Below, in pieces: positions 34,503-44,200 of a DNA stretch of 64,000 nt; the stretch's first letter is position 1, and each line of letters starts with the position of its first letter. The translations under genes were made by a program, and so were the position numbers. Source of the stretch: Rhodococcoides corynebacterioides (GTDB lineage: Bacteria > Actinomycetota > Actinomycetes > Mycobacteriales > Mycobacteriaceae). Under the pieces are notes generated by a model that saw only the letters and a list, made by a program, of their open reading frames with translations, had not been told where the DNA came from and searched no databases. The stretch covers positions 124,001-188,000 of the forward strand of contig NZ_JABUBU010000003.1 in NCBI RefSeq assembly GCF_019834675.1, given 5' to 3'.

Positions 34503-37500
34503 TTATGCGTACGGTTCGCCGGAATCGATAGCTCGCTGCATAGCGTCGTACTGTTCCAGAATCAGCCGCTTGGTGCGATACTCCCCGTACTTCGCCTCGT
34601 CCTTACGTTTGACGATCGGGAACGTGTCCATGATGTAGCCGACGTCGTTTCGGTCGACGCCGTAGAGGTGGAAAAAGGCAGCATCTAGCTCTGCGAGTAT
34701 GGTCTCGCGAACTGCGGTGTCCCATTGGAACGGTTCACCTGGGTGTCCCAACGAATCAGCGAATTCCGTCATGTCATTTGCTGAGAATGAGAGGGCCAGG
34801 ACGCGCTGATCAATCCAGCTGCCGACGGAGGCACCCAAAGTCCACGGACGGGTGGAAGTCATGATTTCCGGGCCAACTACTGGTAGCTGTTTCACAATGT
34901 AGAACAACATGTTGAGTCCAGCGAGCTTCTGTCGTGCCACGAAATCGAATGCGAACGAATTGAAGCAGCCGAGTAGACGGCTCGCGCCGACCGACTCGGC
35001 CAAAAACACAGAATCACCGGCTGCACTCCACGGTATTGCGCTTGAGATAAAGGTGCGATTATTTGTTGGGCTTGTGATTCGTAGAAAGGCAAGGAACCAC
35101 GACCCACGACGCTCAGGCATCTCCCGCGCGTGCACCCAGTACATTGGCATTGCGAAACGATTCGAGTCCACATGCTCAGCTTCGGAAAGATACTGAGGTT
35201 GGTTCTGTCGCTTGACGGCTGTTGCACTCTTGATCACGTCGGCTGCTCGATGATCGTACGCGGCAATCATCTTGGCTTCGTACAGCGGGAGCATCCGCTC
35301 CTCGCCCCGTTCAAAGACGTTGCCGTCAAGGGTCCAACCGTCGGCTTCCAGTTCGTCGCGGGTGTGGAAGAGGTGCGAGTCGTTGGACATGTGGAACATC
35401 GTCGAGAACTTGATGCCCCATGGGTTGCCGCTCACTGGGTCATTCTCGTTGATTAGGACCGGGACGCGGCGGTAGATGCCGAGGGTAATTTCGGCGTCCC
35501 GGCGCGAGCGGAAGACCGGGCACGTGCCGGTGTTCGGGTTCAGGAGGGTGATCTCCTCAGGACTCAACGTGAATCGGGTATTCGGGCGCTGCAGGTCTGT
35601 TGGGTCGTGGGCGAAGAACGCGAAGTCGGCCCGCGACTCGCGGCTATCGCGGCCCGCGAGCGTAAGGAGGCAAAACTTTGTCCGGCTATCCACTCCCTCG
35701 AACAGGGGCTTTCGGTTCTCGAAGTCGTAGAGGCTCGCTATCGAGCCGTGCTCCACAAGGTCCTTGAAGAAGAACTGGGTAGTGGCGTCGGTCGCGATAC
35801 CAGTTGGCAAGATGATGCCGAGACGGCCACTGGCCGCAAGCAGGTTCCGGTCCGCCTCTGCGAACACCGCGTAGGTGTTGATGTCGCCCCGACCGGTGAG
35901 GGGGTAGCGACCAGAGGTGCGCAGGATGTGGGAGACACCCTCAGAGCGTCGCCGCTCGGCGATGAACGACCGGTGCAGTGCCGGGTTTGTCTCCGGCAAC
36001 TTAGCGATGAGGCGCTTGCGCGCCGCCGCGTTCGGGGCCGTCGCGATCTCTGGATCCCTTGCCGCGAAGTACTCCTGTTCCTGAAGCTTCACCCGCTCCC
36101 ACGGGGGATTGCCGATCACCACGGAGAAGCCACCCGCCCAACCGGTTGTTTCGTTGATACTGTCACCAACCGGAGCCTCCGTCGGGAACAAGTGCGGGTA
36201 CTCCAGGTGCCAGTGGAAGAATCGATACTCCGCAGTCAAGCGTGCCACCTCAGAGGTCTGCGCCTCGCTGAGTGCCTTGCCGTTGCTGAGTGCCGCAATC
36301 GTCGCGTGTGTGATCGGGCTCGGCGCGTCCGGTTTCAGGGGCCACACAAACGCCGCGCACCACGCGTCGGCGGCCAGGCGCGCTTGGCGGTACTCGACGG
36401 AATCCGTGTACGCCTTCAGGCGTTGCTGCTGCACGTGAACGTCCGACAGGGACAGAGAGCTCGCACCCACGACCTGCTGCACCTTCGCGGCCAGATCGGT
36501 GTTCGCGGCAATCGCGTCACCAAGGTCGAAGAGGCTGCCCTGGTTCCTCCGTTCGGCCTTATTCGCGCGAATGCTCGCGCTCGCGATCGCCTTGACGTCG
36601 CCTTCGATCGGCTTGAAGGCCTCGTCCGGAAGGCCTTCCGCCAGCAGTGCGGGTGTTGCACCGATCAACGCGTTACCGACCTTGATCTGCGCGTCCAGAT
36701 ACGCCAACGGCTTGCCGGGTTCAATGGCCTCCATCCACAGCGACACCTTGGCGAGTTCCGCCGCGAGTGGGTTCACGTCGACGCCGTACACACAGCTCGA
36801 GACGACAGATCTCATAGCTGTCCGCACTTGTTCCGGTGCAGGCTCTGGATCGCCCGTGCGGATCGCAGCGACCCGCTTCGCGATCCGTCTGGCCGCGCCG
36901 ACGAGGAAATGTCCACTGCCACACGCCGGGTCGCACACCGTCACGGCGAGCAATGCTGCCACCTGGCCTTCGGACGTATCGGCGGACTTGACCGCGTCGT
37001 CGAGCACCGGGTCGAGTGCGGTGTCCAGCAGCGACTCCACCAGCGATGTCGGCGTGTAGTACGAGCCTGTGTCCTTTCGCTGGTTCCCGGATGCGATGTC
37101 GAGGGTGTACTGCTTCATAGCAGGATCCCACTGGGGCACGAATTCGAGCAGCGCCTCGTAGATGCTGCCCAGCTCCTCGGCCCCGAGGTTGCGGTAGTCC
37201 ACCACTCGCAGCACGTCGGATCTCGGTTCCCGCACCAGAGACAGCGAGCGCACTGCCGACAACAGATACTCATTCGACAGCTCGCAGTCAGCGAGGAAGT
37301 CCAAGCTGCCGGTTTCGAAGAGGCCACCGACGCCGGGCAGCCCCAGCTCCGGTCGGCCGCGCTCACTGCCCAGGCTTTGCCACACCAGCGTCAACGCCTG
37401 CCAGCGGTCACCGTACCGGCCGCCGCGCCGCCGCCGCGCCGTGCTGCGTAGCCGTGCGGTGGAGAAGTAGTCCAGGTACCGCTGGCGTGCCTGCGGATCG

Positions 37501-38447
37501 GCCTTCGGGTCGAGCAGGGCACCGCGATCCTCGGCGACGAACGTGAAGAGCAGCCGATACACCACCCGCAGGAGCGCGTGATTGACGTCCGAGACCGAGG
37601 TCTCGCCGACGGCGAGGTCATCCCGCAAGGACGCATTCGCCGGGTGGGTGAGGAAGCCGACGCCGAGGGTGCGAAGCGCGTCCACAACTCCGTCCCGCAG
37701 TAGGTTCAGTGCACGAGAACCAGATTCGACTGCCTCGGTACGCCACTGCTCCAGCCGGCACGACGCCGGCCCTACCTCCGTGTCACGGACCTCCACCCGT
37801 GACACCTGACACAGTGTGTACAGCAGCAGGAAGTCGGCAAACAGGTCGCCGTCGAAGATCGCCTCCAGGTCGAACTCCACGTACGCCGACCCGACGAGGG
37901 AGGTCGAGTCCCGCAACAGCCGCAACACCTGACCGTTCGACAGGATCGCCCACAGGTGATCGTCGCTGCGATTCAGCAGCTCCTGCACCATCGACTGTGG
38001 GGACGACCCGGCCGCACCTGCGAGGCCCCGGGTACGGGTGTCCAGCGAGGTACCGGAACCGAGTAGGTGGATTGGGGTGGAACCCCACAGGTGGGAGACG
38101 GGGAACGGATGCCCCTCGACCTCGATGCCGCCTTTCCCGGTGGTGGGAACTCGGCCGTACCCCAGCTGGTCCAGCAACACCAGTAGGAAGCGTTCTCGGG
38201 TCAGTGCGGTGGTCGGAGCGTCGGCCGGGAGCTGGGCCAGAGCGTCCCGATACCCCGTCCACACGCCCCGTAGGTACGCCCACACCCGGTTCGCCGCGTC
38301 CCGGACCGTCTCGCCGGTAGCGAGGTGAAAGTCCTTTGGTACGAGTGCGTTACCCGCCGGGTCGAGACCGCTCGCGAGCTGCGACGGCAGGTCGGCCGGG
38401 AGCAACCCACCCTGGATCCGGACTCCGACGAACGGCTCGCCGCTCAC
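34503..38447 (-). CDS. Large N6-adenine DNA methyltransferase, Eco57I/PglX/DrmMI-like
   Basis: The 1314-aa product carries SAM motif [18 protein letters not shown] (about 503-519), the catalytic NPPW motif [13 protein letters not shown] (about 772-784) and [18 protein letters not shown] between them, the order of gamma-class adenine methyltransferases. It has a ~480-residue N-terminal extension and a ~500-residue C-terminal target-recognition-like part, as in PglX (BREX) and DrmMI (DISARM). GTG 38447 overlaps the upstream helicase stop by four bases; the longer open frame before it is not used. It probably marks self DNA for the adjacent helicase complex. No separate nuclease motif is evident. 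Confidence 0.87.
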   Translation of the reverse strand: MSGEPFVGVRIQGGLLPADLPSQLASGLDPAGNALVPKDFHLATGETVRDAANRVWAYLRGVWTGYRDALAQLPADAPTTALTRERFLLVLLDQLGYGRVPTTGKGGIEVEGHPFPVSHLWGSTPIHLLGSGTSLDTRTRGLAGAAGSSPQSMVQELLNRSDDHLWAILSNGQVLRLLRDSTSLVGSAYVEFDLEAIFDGDLFADFLLLYTLCQVSRVEVRDTEVGPASCRLEQWRTEAVESGSRALNLLRDGVVDALRTLGVGFLTHPANASLRDDLAVGETSVSDVNHALLRVVYRLLFTFVAEDRGALLDPKADPQARQRYLDYFSTARLRSTARRRRGGRYGDRWQALTLVWQSLGSERGRPELGLPGVGGLFETGSLDFLADCELSNEYLLSAVRSLSLVREPRSDVLRVVDYRNLGAEELGSIYEALLEFVPQWDPAMKQYTLDIASGNQRKDTGSYYTPTSLVESLLDTALDPVLDDAVKSADTSEGQVAALLAVTVCDPACGSGHFLVGAARRIAKRVAAIRTGDPEPAPEQVRTAMRSVVSSCVYGVDVNPLAAELAKVSLWMEAIEPGKPLAYLDAQIKVGNALIGATPALLAEGLPDEAFKPIEGDVKAIASASIRANKAERRNQGSLFDLGDAIAANTDLAAKVQQVVGASSLSLSDVHVQQQRLKAYTDSVEYRQARLAADAWCAAFVWPLKPDAPSPITHATIAALSNGKALSEAQTSEVARLTAEYRFFHWHLEYPHLFPTEAPVGDSINETTGWAGGFSVVIGNPPWERVKLQEQEYFAARDPEIATAPNAAARKRLIAKLPETNPALHRSFIAERRRSEGVSHILRTSGRYPLTGRGDINTYAVFAEADRNLLAASGRLGIILPTGIATDATTQFFFKDLVEHGSIASLYDFENRKPLFEGVDSRTKFCLLTLAGRDSRESRADFAFFAHDPTDLQRPNTRFTLSPEEITLLNPNTGTCPVFRSRRDAEITLGIYRRVPVLINENDPVSGNPWGIKFSTMFHMSNDSHLFHTRDELEADGWTLDGNVFERGEERMLPLYEAKMIAAYDHRAADVIKSATAVKRQNQPQYLSEAEHVDSNRFAMPMYWVHAREMPERRGSWFLAFLRITSPTNNRTFISSAIPWSAAGDSVFLAESVGASRLLGCFNSFAFDFVARQKLAGLNMLFYIVKQLPVVGPEIMTSTRPWTLGASVGSWIDQRVLALSFSANDMTEFADSLGHPGEPFQWDTAVRETILAELDAAFFHLYGVDRNDVGYIMDTFPIVKRKDEAKYGEYRTKRLILEQYDAMQRAIDSGEPYA

Positions 38448-41260
38448 TTGGCACCCTCTTCGATCGACGGAACGAACACGAACACACCCAACACGTCGGC
38501 CCCCGCCTCCGGGGTCACCTTCAAACCACGCACGATTTCTGACGACGCCTGCCGCACCCGACGGTGTGCCGCCAGAAGCTGCTCGGCCAGTTCGGCGCCG
38601 TGCGCGTCGAGATGCGGCCGCAACCCGTCGAGCCCGTCGATGACCCGGGTGACAAACTGCCGTGCTTGCTGAGGAGGAACATTCCCGCTCGGGGTCGCAG
38701 AGAGCAACGCACCGGCCGCGTCGGCGTCCTGCCACTTGGCCTGGGCCGGGGCGCCCTCGAACGCCAACGTCGCCACGTCCTCGGCCACCAGTTGCCGGGT
38801 TCCGGTGCGGGACGGCAACTCCAGGTGGAAACGGAACCGCGCCACCAGCAGCGTGGTCCGCACCGATACCGATCTCGTTCGGACCACCGCGCAGCGCCTG
38901 GCCGGCCGCACCGCCTCGTCCATCCCGGCGTCCAGCGACGACTCGAGCACGTACTGTGCGATCGCCTCGACCGTCGCGTCGGTGCGGGTCAACACCGCGT
39001 CGCCCCGGCGGACCGGGAGATCGTCCGCGAACAGTAGCGGGTCGTTGCGGTTCGGGGGTAGCGCATCCTTCAAGCCCAGGGGCAGCGGCGCCAACGTCGC
39101 GGTGAACCCGTCGCCGGTGCGGCTGATCGCCGACCGCAGTGCCTGCAGCGCGTGTTCCACGCAGGTGGCGACGTCCTCGTGGGTGCCGAGCGAGGCGCGG
39201 GCCGCGGTCACCTCCGCCGACACCTCCTCCGGCTTGATCGCGTGCTGCGCGTACTTCGACTGCGCGAGCTTCTCCCGCTCCGCCGTCGACTCCCACTCCC
39301 GGTACAGGCTCAGCTGCTTCTCCTGCACGTCGAGGTCCAGGGACAGCTGCTCCGCGTCGGCCCCGCGCAGCAGCAGACCCTCCATCAGTGCCTCCACCAC
39401 TGCGGAGTTGTTGTCCGGCACCGGAACCGACACGCCCGTCGCCTTTCGGATCGCCTCGTGCTTGCGCAGCAGGACCTCCAGCACGATGCCGTCGATCTGG
39501 TTGTCACGCCCGTACAGGGTGACGGCCCGCACCTGCTCGGCTCGCTGACCGAATCGGTCGACGCGGCCCTCCCGCTGCTCGTGCCGCGTCGGATTCCAGG
39601 CGAGGTCGTAATGCACCACCGCCTGGAAACTGTCCTGCAGGTTCACACCCTCCGACAGGCAGTCGGTCGCGACGAGAACGTGCCGGCCGGTGGTGGCGGT
39701 CAGTTCGTCGATCCGCGCCACCCGCTCCGTCGGCGGCAGCGTGCCGGTGACCGCGCGGACGGTGACGCCGCGGCCCAACGCCTTCTGCAACTGCTCCTCG
39801 ACATAGTCTGCGGTGTCGATGAAGCGGCAGAAGACGATCGGATCGCAGCCGTCGTCGAGAAGCCGCTTGACCTCCTTGACCAGCGCCGTGATCTTGCGGT
39901 CCGGCTTGCCCTCCAGTTTCGCGGCGTCGGCGAGGAACCCGCGCAGCCGGCGGGCGGTCGCGTTCCCGGCGTCGCCGTTGTCGGCACCGGGCGTGGTGTC
40001 CGCGGCTTCGATGGCCTCGTCGTCGGCCTGATCGAGGACGATCGCCCGGCCGATCGCGTCGGCCTCGTCCGGCGAATCCGCGGCGGCCGACGCGGCCCGC
40101 GTCCGCAGCGTCTGCGCCGCGGCACGCGGCGACGACGCGAGCGCACGGAGCAGCGCGAGCGCCGACCACCAGTTCACCCGCTTCGTCAGCTCGCCGTCCC
40201 CGGCGCGCACCGTCTCGCGGGCATAATCGAGAACCTTCGCGAACAGGGCGTGATACTCCGGCGACAGCGCGTACGGCACCTCGCGGGTGAGCCGGTCCTT
40301 CGGGAACGGGGTGTCCTCGTCGAGGTAGCGGCGGATGTCGCCGCGGCGGCGCTGGACGAAGTGCCGGGCCAGCAGTTCGCGGCCCTTCCGATCGTCCAGG
40401 TTGACCGTCTCCAGCGCGGGATCGAGCAGCGCCAGCAGGTTCCGGAACGCCTCCTCCTTGCCGGAGTGCGGCGTCGCGCTCGCGAGGATCAGGTGCCGGG
40501 TGGGGTCCTTCGAGAGGTCACGCACCAGCTCGTACCGCTGGGTGCGTCCTGACCCGCCCTGGCCCGACGCCGCCACACAGGTGTGCACCTCGTCAACGAT
40601 CACCAAATCCGGGCAGGTGCGCAGGAACTCGTGCCGCCGCCGTGAGTTCTTGATGAAGTCAGTGGACACCACCGTGATCGGGTACCGCTCGAAAATCGAC
40701 TCGGTGCCGATCCGGCCCCGCTCGAGCCGCCGCACCGTTGAGGGCAGTACCAGCTCCGCTTCCATTCCGAACTTGTTCCGCAGTTCGGACTGCCACTGCT
40801 CGGCCAGCGCAGGACTGCACAGCACCGACAGGCCGCGCGCCTGGCCCACCTCGAGCAGTTCCGCCGCAACCAACCCCGCCTCGATCGTCTTGCCGATGCC
40901 GACGTCGTCGGCGATCAGCAGACGGACGACGTCCTGCCGCAGCGCCATCATCAGCGGAACGAGCTGATACGCCCTCGGCTGCACCGCGATGGATGCCAAC
41001 GAACGGAACGGTCCCGCGGTGGAACGGAACCCGATCCGCATCGCGTTGGTGAGCAACTGGGCGCTGAAGTGGTCGCCAAGATCCTCGGCGTCCGGCGCGG
41101 GAAAGGTCGCAGGCGTGACACCTTCGGTGACGAGTACGCCGGCGATGTCGTCGTCCAGGCCGCCGAGCGGCCTGAGAACGAGGAAATCATCGGTGCTGTC
41201 GGGCAGGACCACCCACTCGCGGCCACGCGCGGTCACCAGGTTGCCCGGTGCGAAACCCAT
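38444..41260 (-). CDS. SNF2/RapA-like SF2 helicase (DrmD-like)
   Basis: The 938-aa product is a Swi2/Snf2-type translocase. It has IADDVGIGKTIEAGLVAAEL (motif I, about 115-134), VIVDEVHTCV (motif II, about 216), LILASATPHSGKE (motif III), and in the second RecA lobe ATDCLSEGVNLQD, YDLAWNPTRHEQREGRVDRF (motif VI, about 560). An N-terminal ~60-residue SH3-like segment (NLVTARGREWVVLPD) and a ~280-residue helical C-terminus flank the motor. ATG 41260 starts 2 nt after the upstream helicase stop, and the stop overlaps the methyltransferase start. The order SNF2-methyltransferase recalls drmD-drmMI of DISARM class 1. Confidence 0.88.
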   Translation of the reverse strand: MGFAPGNLVTARGREWVVLPDSTDDFLVLRPLGGLDDDIAGVLVTEGVTPATFPAPDAEDLGDHFSAQLLTNAMRIGFRSTAGPFRSLASIAVQPRAYQLVPLMMALRQDVVRLLIADDVGIGKTIEAGLVAAELLEVGQARGLSVLCSPALAEQWQSELRNKFGMEAELVLPSTVRRLERGRIGTESIFERYPITVVSTDFIKNSRRRHEFLRTCPDLVIVDEVHTCVAASGQGGSGRTQRYELVRDLSKDPTRHLILASATPHSGKEEAFRNLLALLDPALETVNLDDRKGRELLARHFVQRRRGDIRRYLDEDTPFPKDRLTREVPYALSPEYHALFAKVLDYARETVRAGDGELTKRVNWWSALALLRALASSPRAAAQTLRTRAASAAADSPDEADAIGRAIVLDQADDEAIEAADTTPGADNGDAGNATARRLRGFLADAAKLEGKPDRKITALVKEVKRLLDDGCDPIVFCRFIDTADYVEEQLQKALGRGVTVRAVTGTLPPTERVARIDELTATTGRHVLVATDCLSEGVNLQDSFQAVVHYDLAWNPTRHEQREGRVDRFGQRAEQVRAVTLYGRDNQIDGIVLEVLLRKHEAIRKATGVSVPVPDNNSAVVEALMEGLLLRGADAEQLSLDLDVQEKQLSLYREWESTAEREKLAQSKYAQHAIKPEEVSAEVTAARASLGTHEDVATCVEHALQALRSAISRTGDGFTATLAPLPLGLKDALPPNRNDPLLFADDLPVRRGDAVLTRTDATVEAIAQYVLESSLDAGMDEAVRPARRCAVVRTRSVSVRTTLLVARFRFHLELPSRTGTRQLVAEDVATLAFEGAPAQAKWQDADAAGALLSATPSGNVPPQQARQFVTRVIDGLDGLRPHLDAHGAELAEQLLAAHRRVRQASSEIVRGLKVTPEAGADVLGVFVFVPSIEEGAK

Positions 41261-41262
41261 TC

Positions 41263-44200
41263 CTATTTCCTTCCCTTGCCGAACACGTATGTGTTCGCCC
41301 GCAATTCGGACAGCCAGTCGTCGCCCACCCGCAGGCGCACCACCGACCACCCTCGATCCATCAGCTCGTCCTCGGCGGCCTCGTCGCGGCCCGGGCCCGG
41401 TGCCTGACCGGATTCGTCCACGAATACCACCGTCACCCCGCCATCGCCGCGGAAGACGAAGTCGGCTTCGACGCCGCCGACCGTCTCGTGCACGGTGTCG
41501 GGAAGCGCGAACTCGTGTGCCACCAACAGGTCGACGAGCTTCCGTTCCGCATCGGAGCGGCACCGGCCACGCAGATCACCCGGATCCGCAACGAGGGTTT
41601 CCTCCTCGCACTGGGACACCGTCTGCGCCCTCGTGAGGGTCAGCAGCAGATCCTTGATCGCGTGCCGGTCGATCTTCTGGTGGTCGGACTGGTTCCCGTA
41701 CGCGAGAAGACAGTCGTAGCAGGCCTTCTCGCAGCGTTCACCCGCACCCTCCGCCATTCCGAGGTCCTCGCCGTCGGGGCCGAAATGGGCGATGTCGAGT
41801 GCGCGGCGTGCCACCCGGGCGAGGGCGTCCGGTTCCCCGTGCAGGCGGCGGAGCACACCGGCACCGCCCTCCGCGGACTCGGTGAACAGCATCCGTGCAC
41901 GTTCCGAGGTGTCTGGCAGCGCCTCGCTGGACAGCTCAGAATCCTCCAGCTGGAACTCTGCCTCGATGCCGCGTTCCAAGGCATACCGCAACGTCGTCGC
42001 GACCGACTCGTCCACCGGTGCCGACAGTCGCAGTACCGCGACGTTGCGTGTGTCCTCGACGTAGGGGATCACCTTGCACTTCGATGGCGCATCCGCGGCA
42101 TCCTCGAGTCCGTCGTCCTGCGGCGTCGTGTCCGCGGCGTCCTTCTCGCTGAGCCAGTTGCCCTTCACCGTGTCCAGCCAGTAGCCGAGCTCGTTCGGGT
42201 TCTTGCGTCGTCGCCGACCTAGGTTCGTTACCCGTACCACCGCGGTGTCGCCGTAGACGAGTTCGGCGAGCGTGCCGTCCGGGCCGTCGATGTCGGCGTC
42301 AAGCCGGCCGGAGCGGGGACCGTGCTGGCTGAACCGGAACGACGTCTCCAACTCGAAGCCGGCCCGGCGTCGTTCCTCCTCGTCGGAGGAGATACGTTCG
42401 CGTCTACGGGTGAACACCGTCTGCATCTTCATCAGGTTGTAGCGCGGAGGGGACAGCGGGACGCCGCAGTTCTCGCACACGTCCAGACCGGCCTGCCGCA
42501 CGTGGTGGTAGCCGCATTCCTCGCAACGTCGCGCGTCCTGCAGATCGACCGTGCCCACGCCGCCACTCGACATCGGCACCTGCACCCGACGAACCTCGTA
42601 GCGGGCGCCCTCGTGATAGATGAGTGCGCCGGGACCGAACTCGCTGATCGCGAGAAAACGCGGACGCTGCAGGAAGTCGCCGCCGTCCGCGCCGCCGGCC
42701 GCCGTGCGCACACCGGGGATGTACGCGGCGAGCGGAAGTCGCGGGAAGCTGTATCCCGGCAGGAAGCCCTCGGACGCGAAATACCGGTAGGTGTAGAAGT
42801 CCGAGTGTCCGCGGTCGGAGTCCTCGTTGCGCAGCAGTCGCAGCTGGCTCTCGGCCTCGCGTCGCCGTGACTCCGCGGCCTTGCGGGCACCGTGTGATGC
42901 GGAGGTGTCCAAAACCACCCGGTTCTGTTCCTGCTGGTCGGCCAACGCGGCCAGGTACAGCTCTCGCCAGCGCCCGCAGGCGTCGTCGAATCCCCGGGGT
43001 GCATTCGCGATGATCGATGCAGCCCAGCCGTCGTGCCACCACGCCGTCTGCTTCAGGTCCGCACGCAGCGGCGCGATGACCTCGGCCGCGCGGTCAGTGG
43101 CGCGTCGAATCGCGTCGGGCTCGCCGAGCACCCGCGCCAGGTCGGTGGTGAGCGGCATCCCGTCGCTGTCGACGTCGAGCAGCTGCGGCATCCGGGATCG
43201 CAGGTCGGCGCCCGTCTCGGCCAGCCACAGTGCATGCAGGTGCGACGCGAGCAATGCCTCGTTGGTCAGGTCCAAGCGGGGTGCGGCCACCGAGCCCGCC
43301 ACCATGTCGCGGGAACGACGGAAGTAGTACTGATCGTGCGAGTTCCCTGTCGCGCAGTACGTCACCACCAGCGCCGGCTGTCCTGAACGTCCCGCCCGTC
43401 CCGAACGCTGCGCGTAGTTGGCCGGGGTCGGGGGCACGTTGCGCAGGCCCACGGCGTTCAGGCTGGAGATGTCGACGCCGAGTTCCATCGTCGGGGAACA
43501 GAACATCAACGGCAGAGTGCCCGAACGGAACTCAACCTCACGAGCCTCACGGTCCGACGACGACACCTGCGCGGTGTGCTCGCGTGCATTCAGTCCGGCC
43601 AGCGTCGGCGCCGTCCCGCGGTACAGGTCCCGGAAGAACGGGTTGATACGCAGACCCTGATCGGCGTTCGCCGTGCGGCGCAACGGATCCGGTGCGCCGG
43701 TCAGCCCGTCACCCGCATGCCAGATGATCGTCGACGCCTTGAGTCGATAGTTCAGCCCGTCGTCCTTCGGTAGCACGACCTTCGTCAGCAGGCCGGCACG
43801 TTCGAGGACCGAGAGGATGTTCTCGATCACCTGCTGGGAGTCAGCGGTGTCGAGGTTCTGTCCGTGGGGATTACGAAGTCGACTGCGGTCCCGTATGTAG
43901 CGTCCGAGTGCCGACCTGCCGGTCAACCGCACCTCGGCCCGGGGCCGTCCCGGCGCGCCAGATCGGGTCGACACCGTAGCCAGGACCGGCGGGGCATCGC
44001 GCCGCGAGATCGACCACAGGCCCGTCAGATATTGTTCGGACTGGCGACGGGTACGGTCGTAGCCGTCTTCCGACAGGCAGTCGACGTCGACCGCCAGCTC
44101 GCGACGGAACTCGTCGAGCACGATGCGGCACAACTCTTCCCGCTCGCCTGCCTCGGCGAACTGGAGGGAGACCTGCGATCGATCCCACAGAGCAGTGTCG

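Noticed and set aside
35607..37451. 614-codon open frame on the plus strand opposite the methyltransferase
   Set aside because: Low-complexity Arg/Val/His-rich translation typical of antisense shadows; the opposite strand has intact methyltransferase motifs.
38448..39296. Upstream extension of the methyltransferase frame by ~280 codons
   Set aside because: The extension lies entirely within the SNF2 helicase gene and is Gly/Arg-rich nonsense; GTG 38447 overlaps the helicase stop as expected for coupling.
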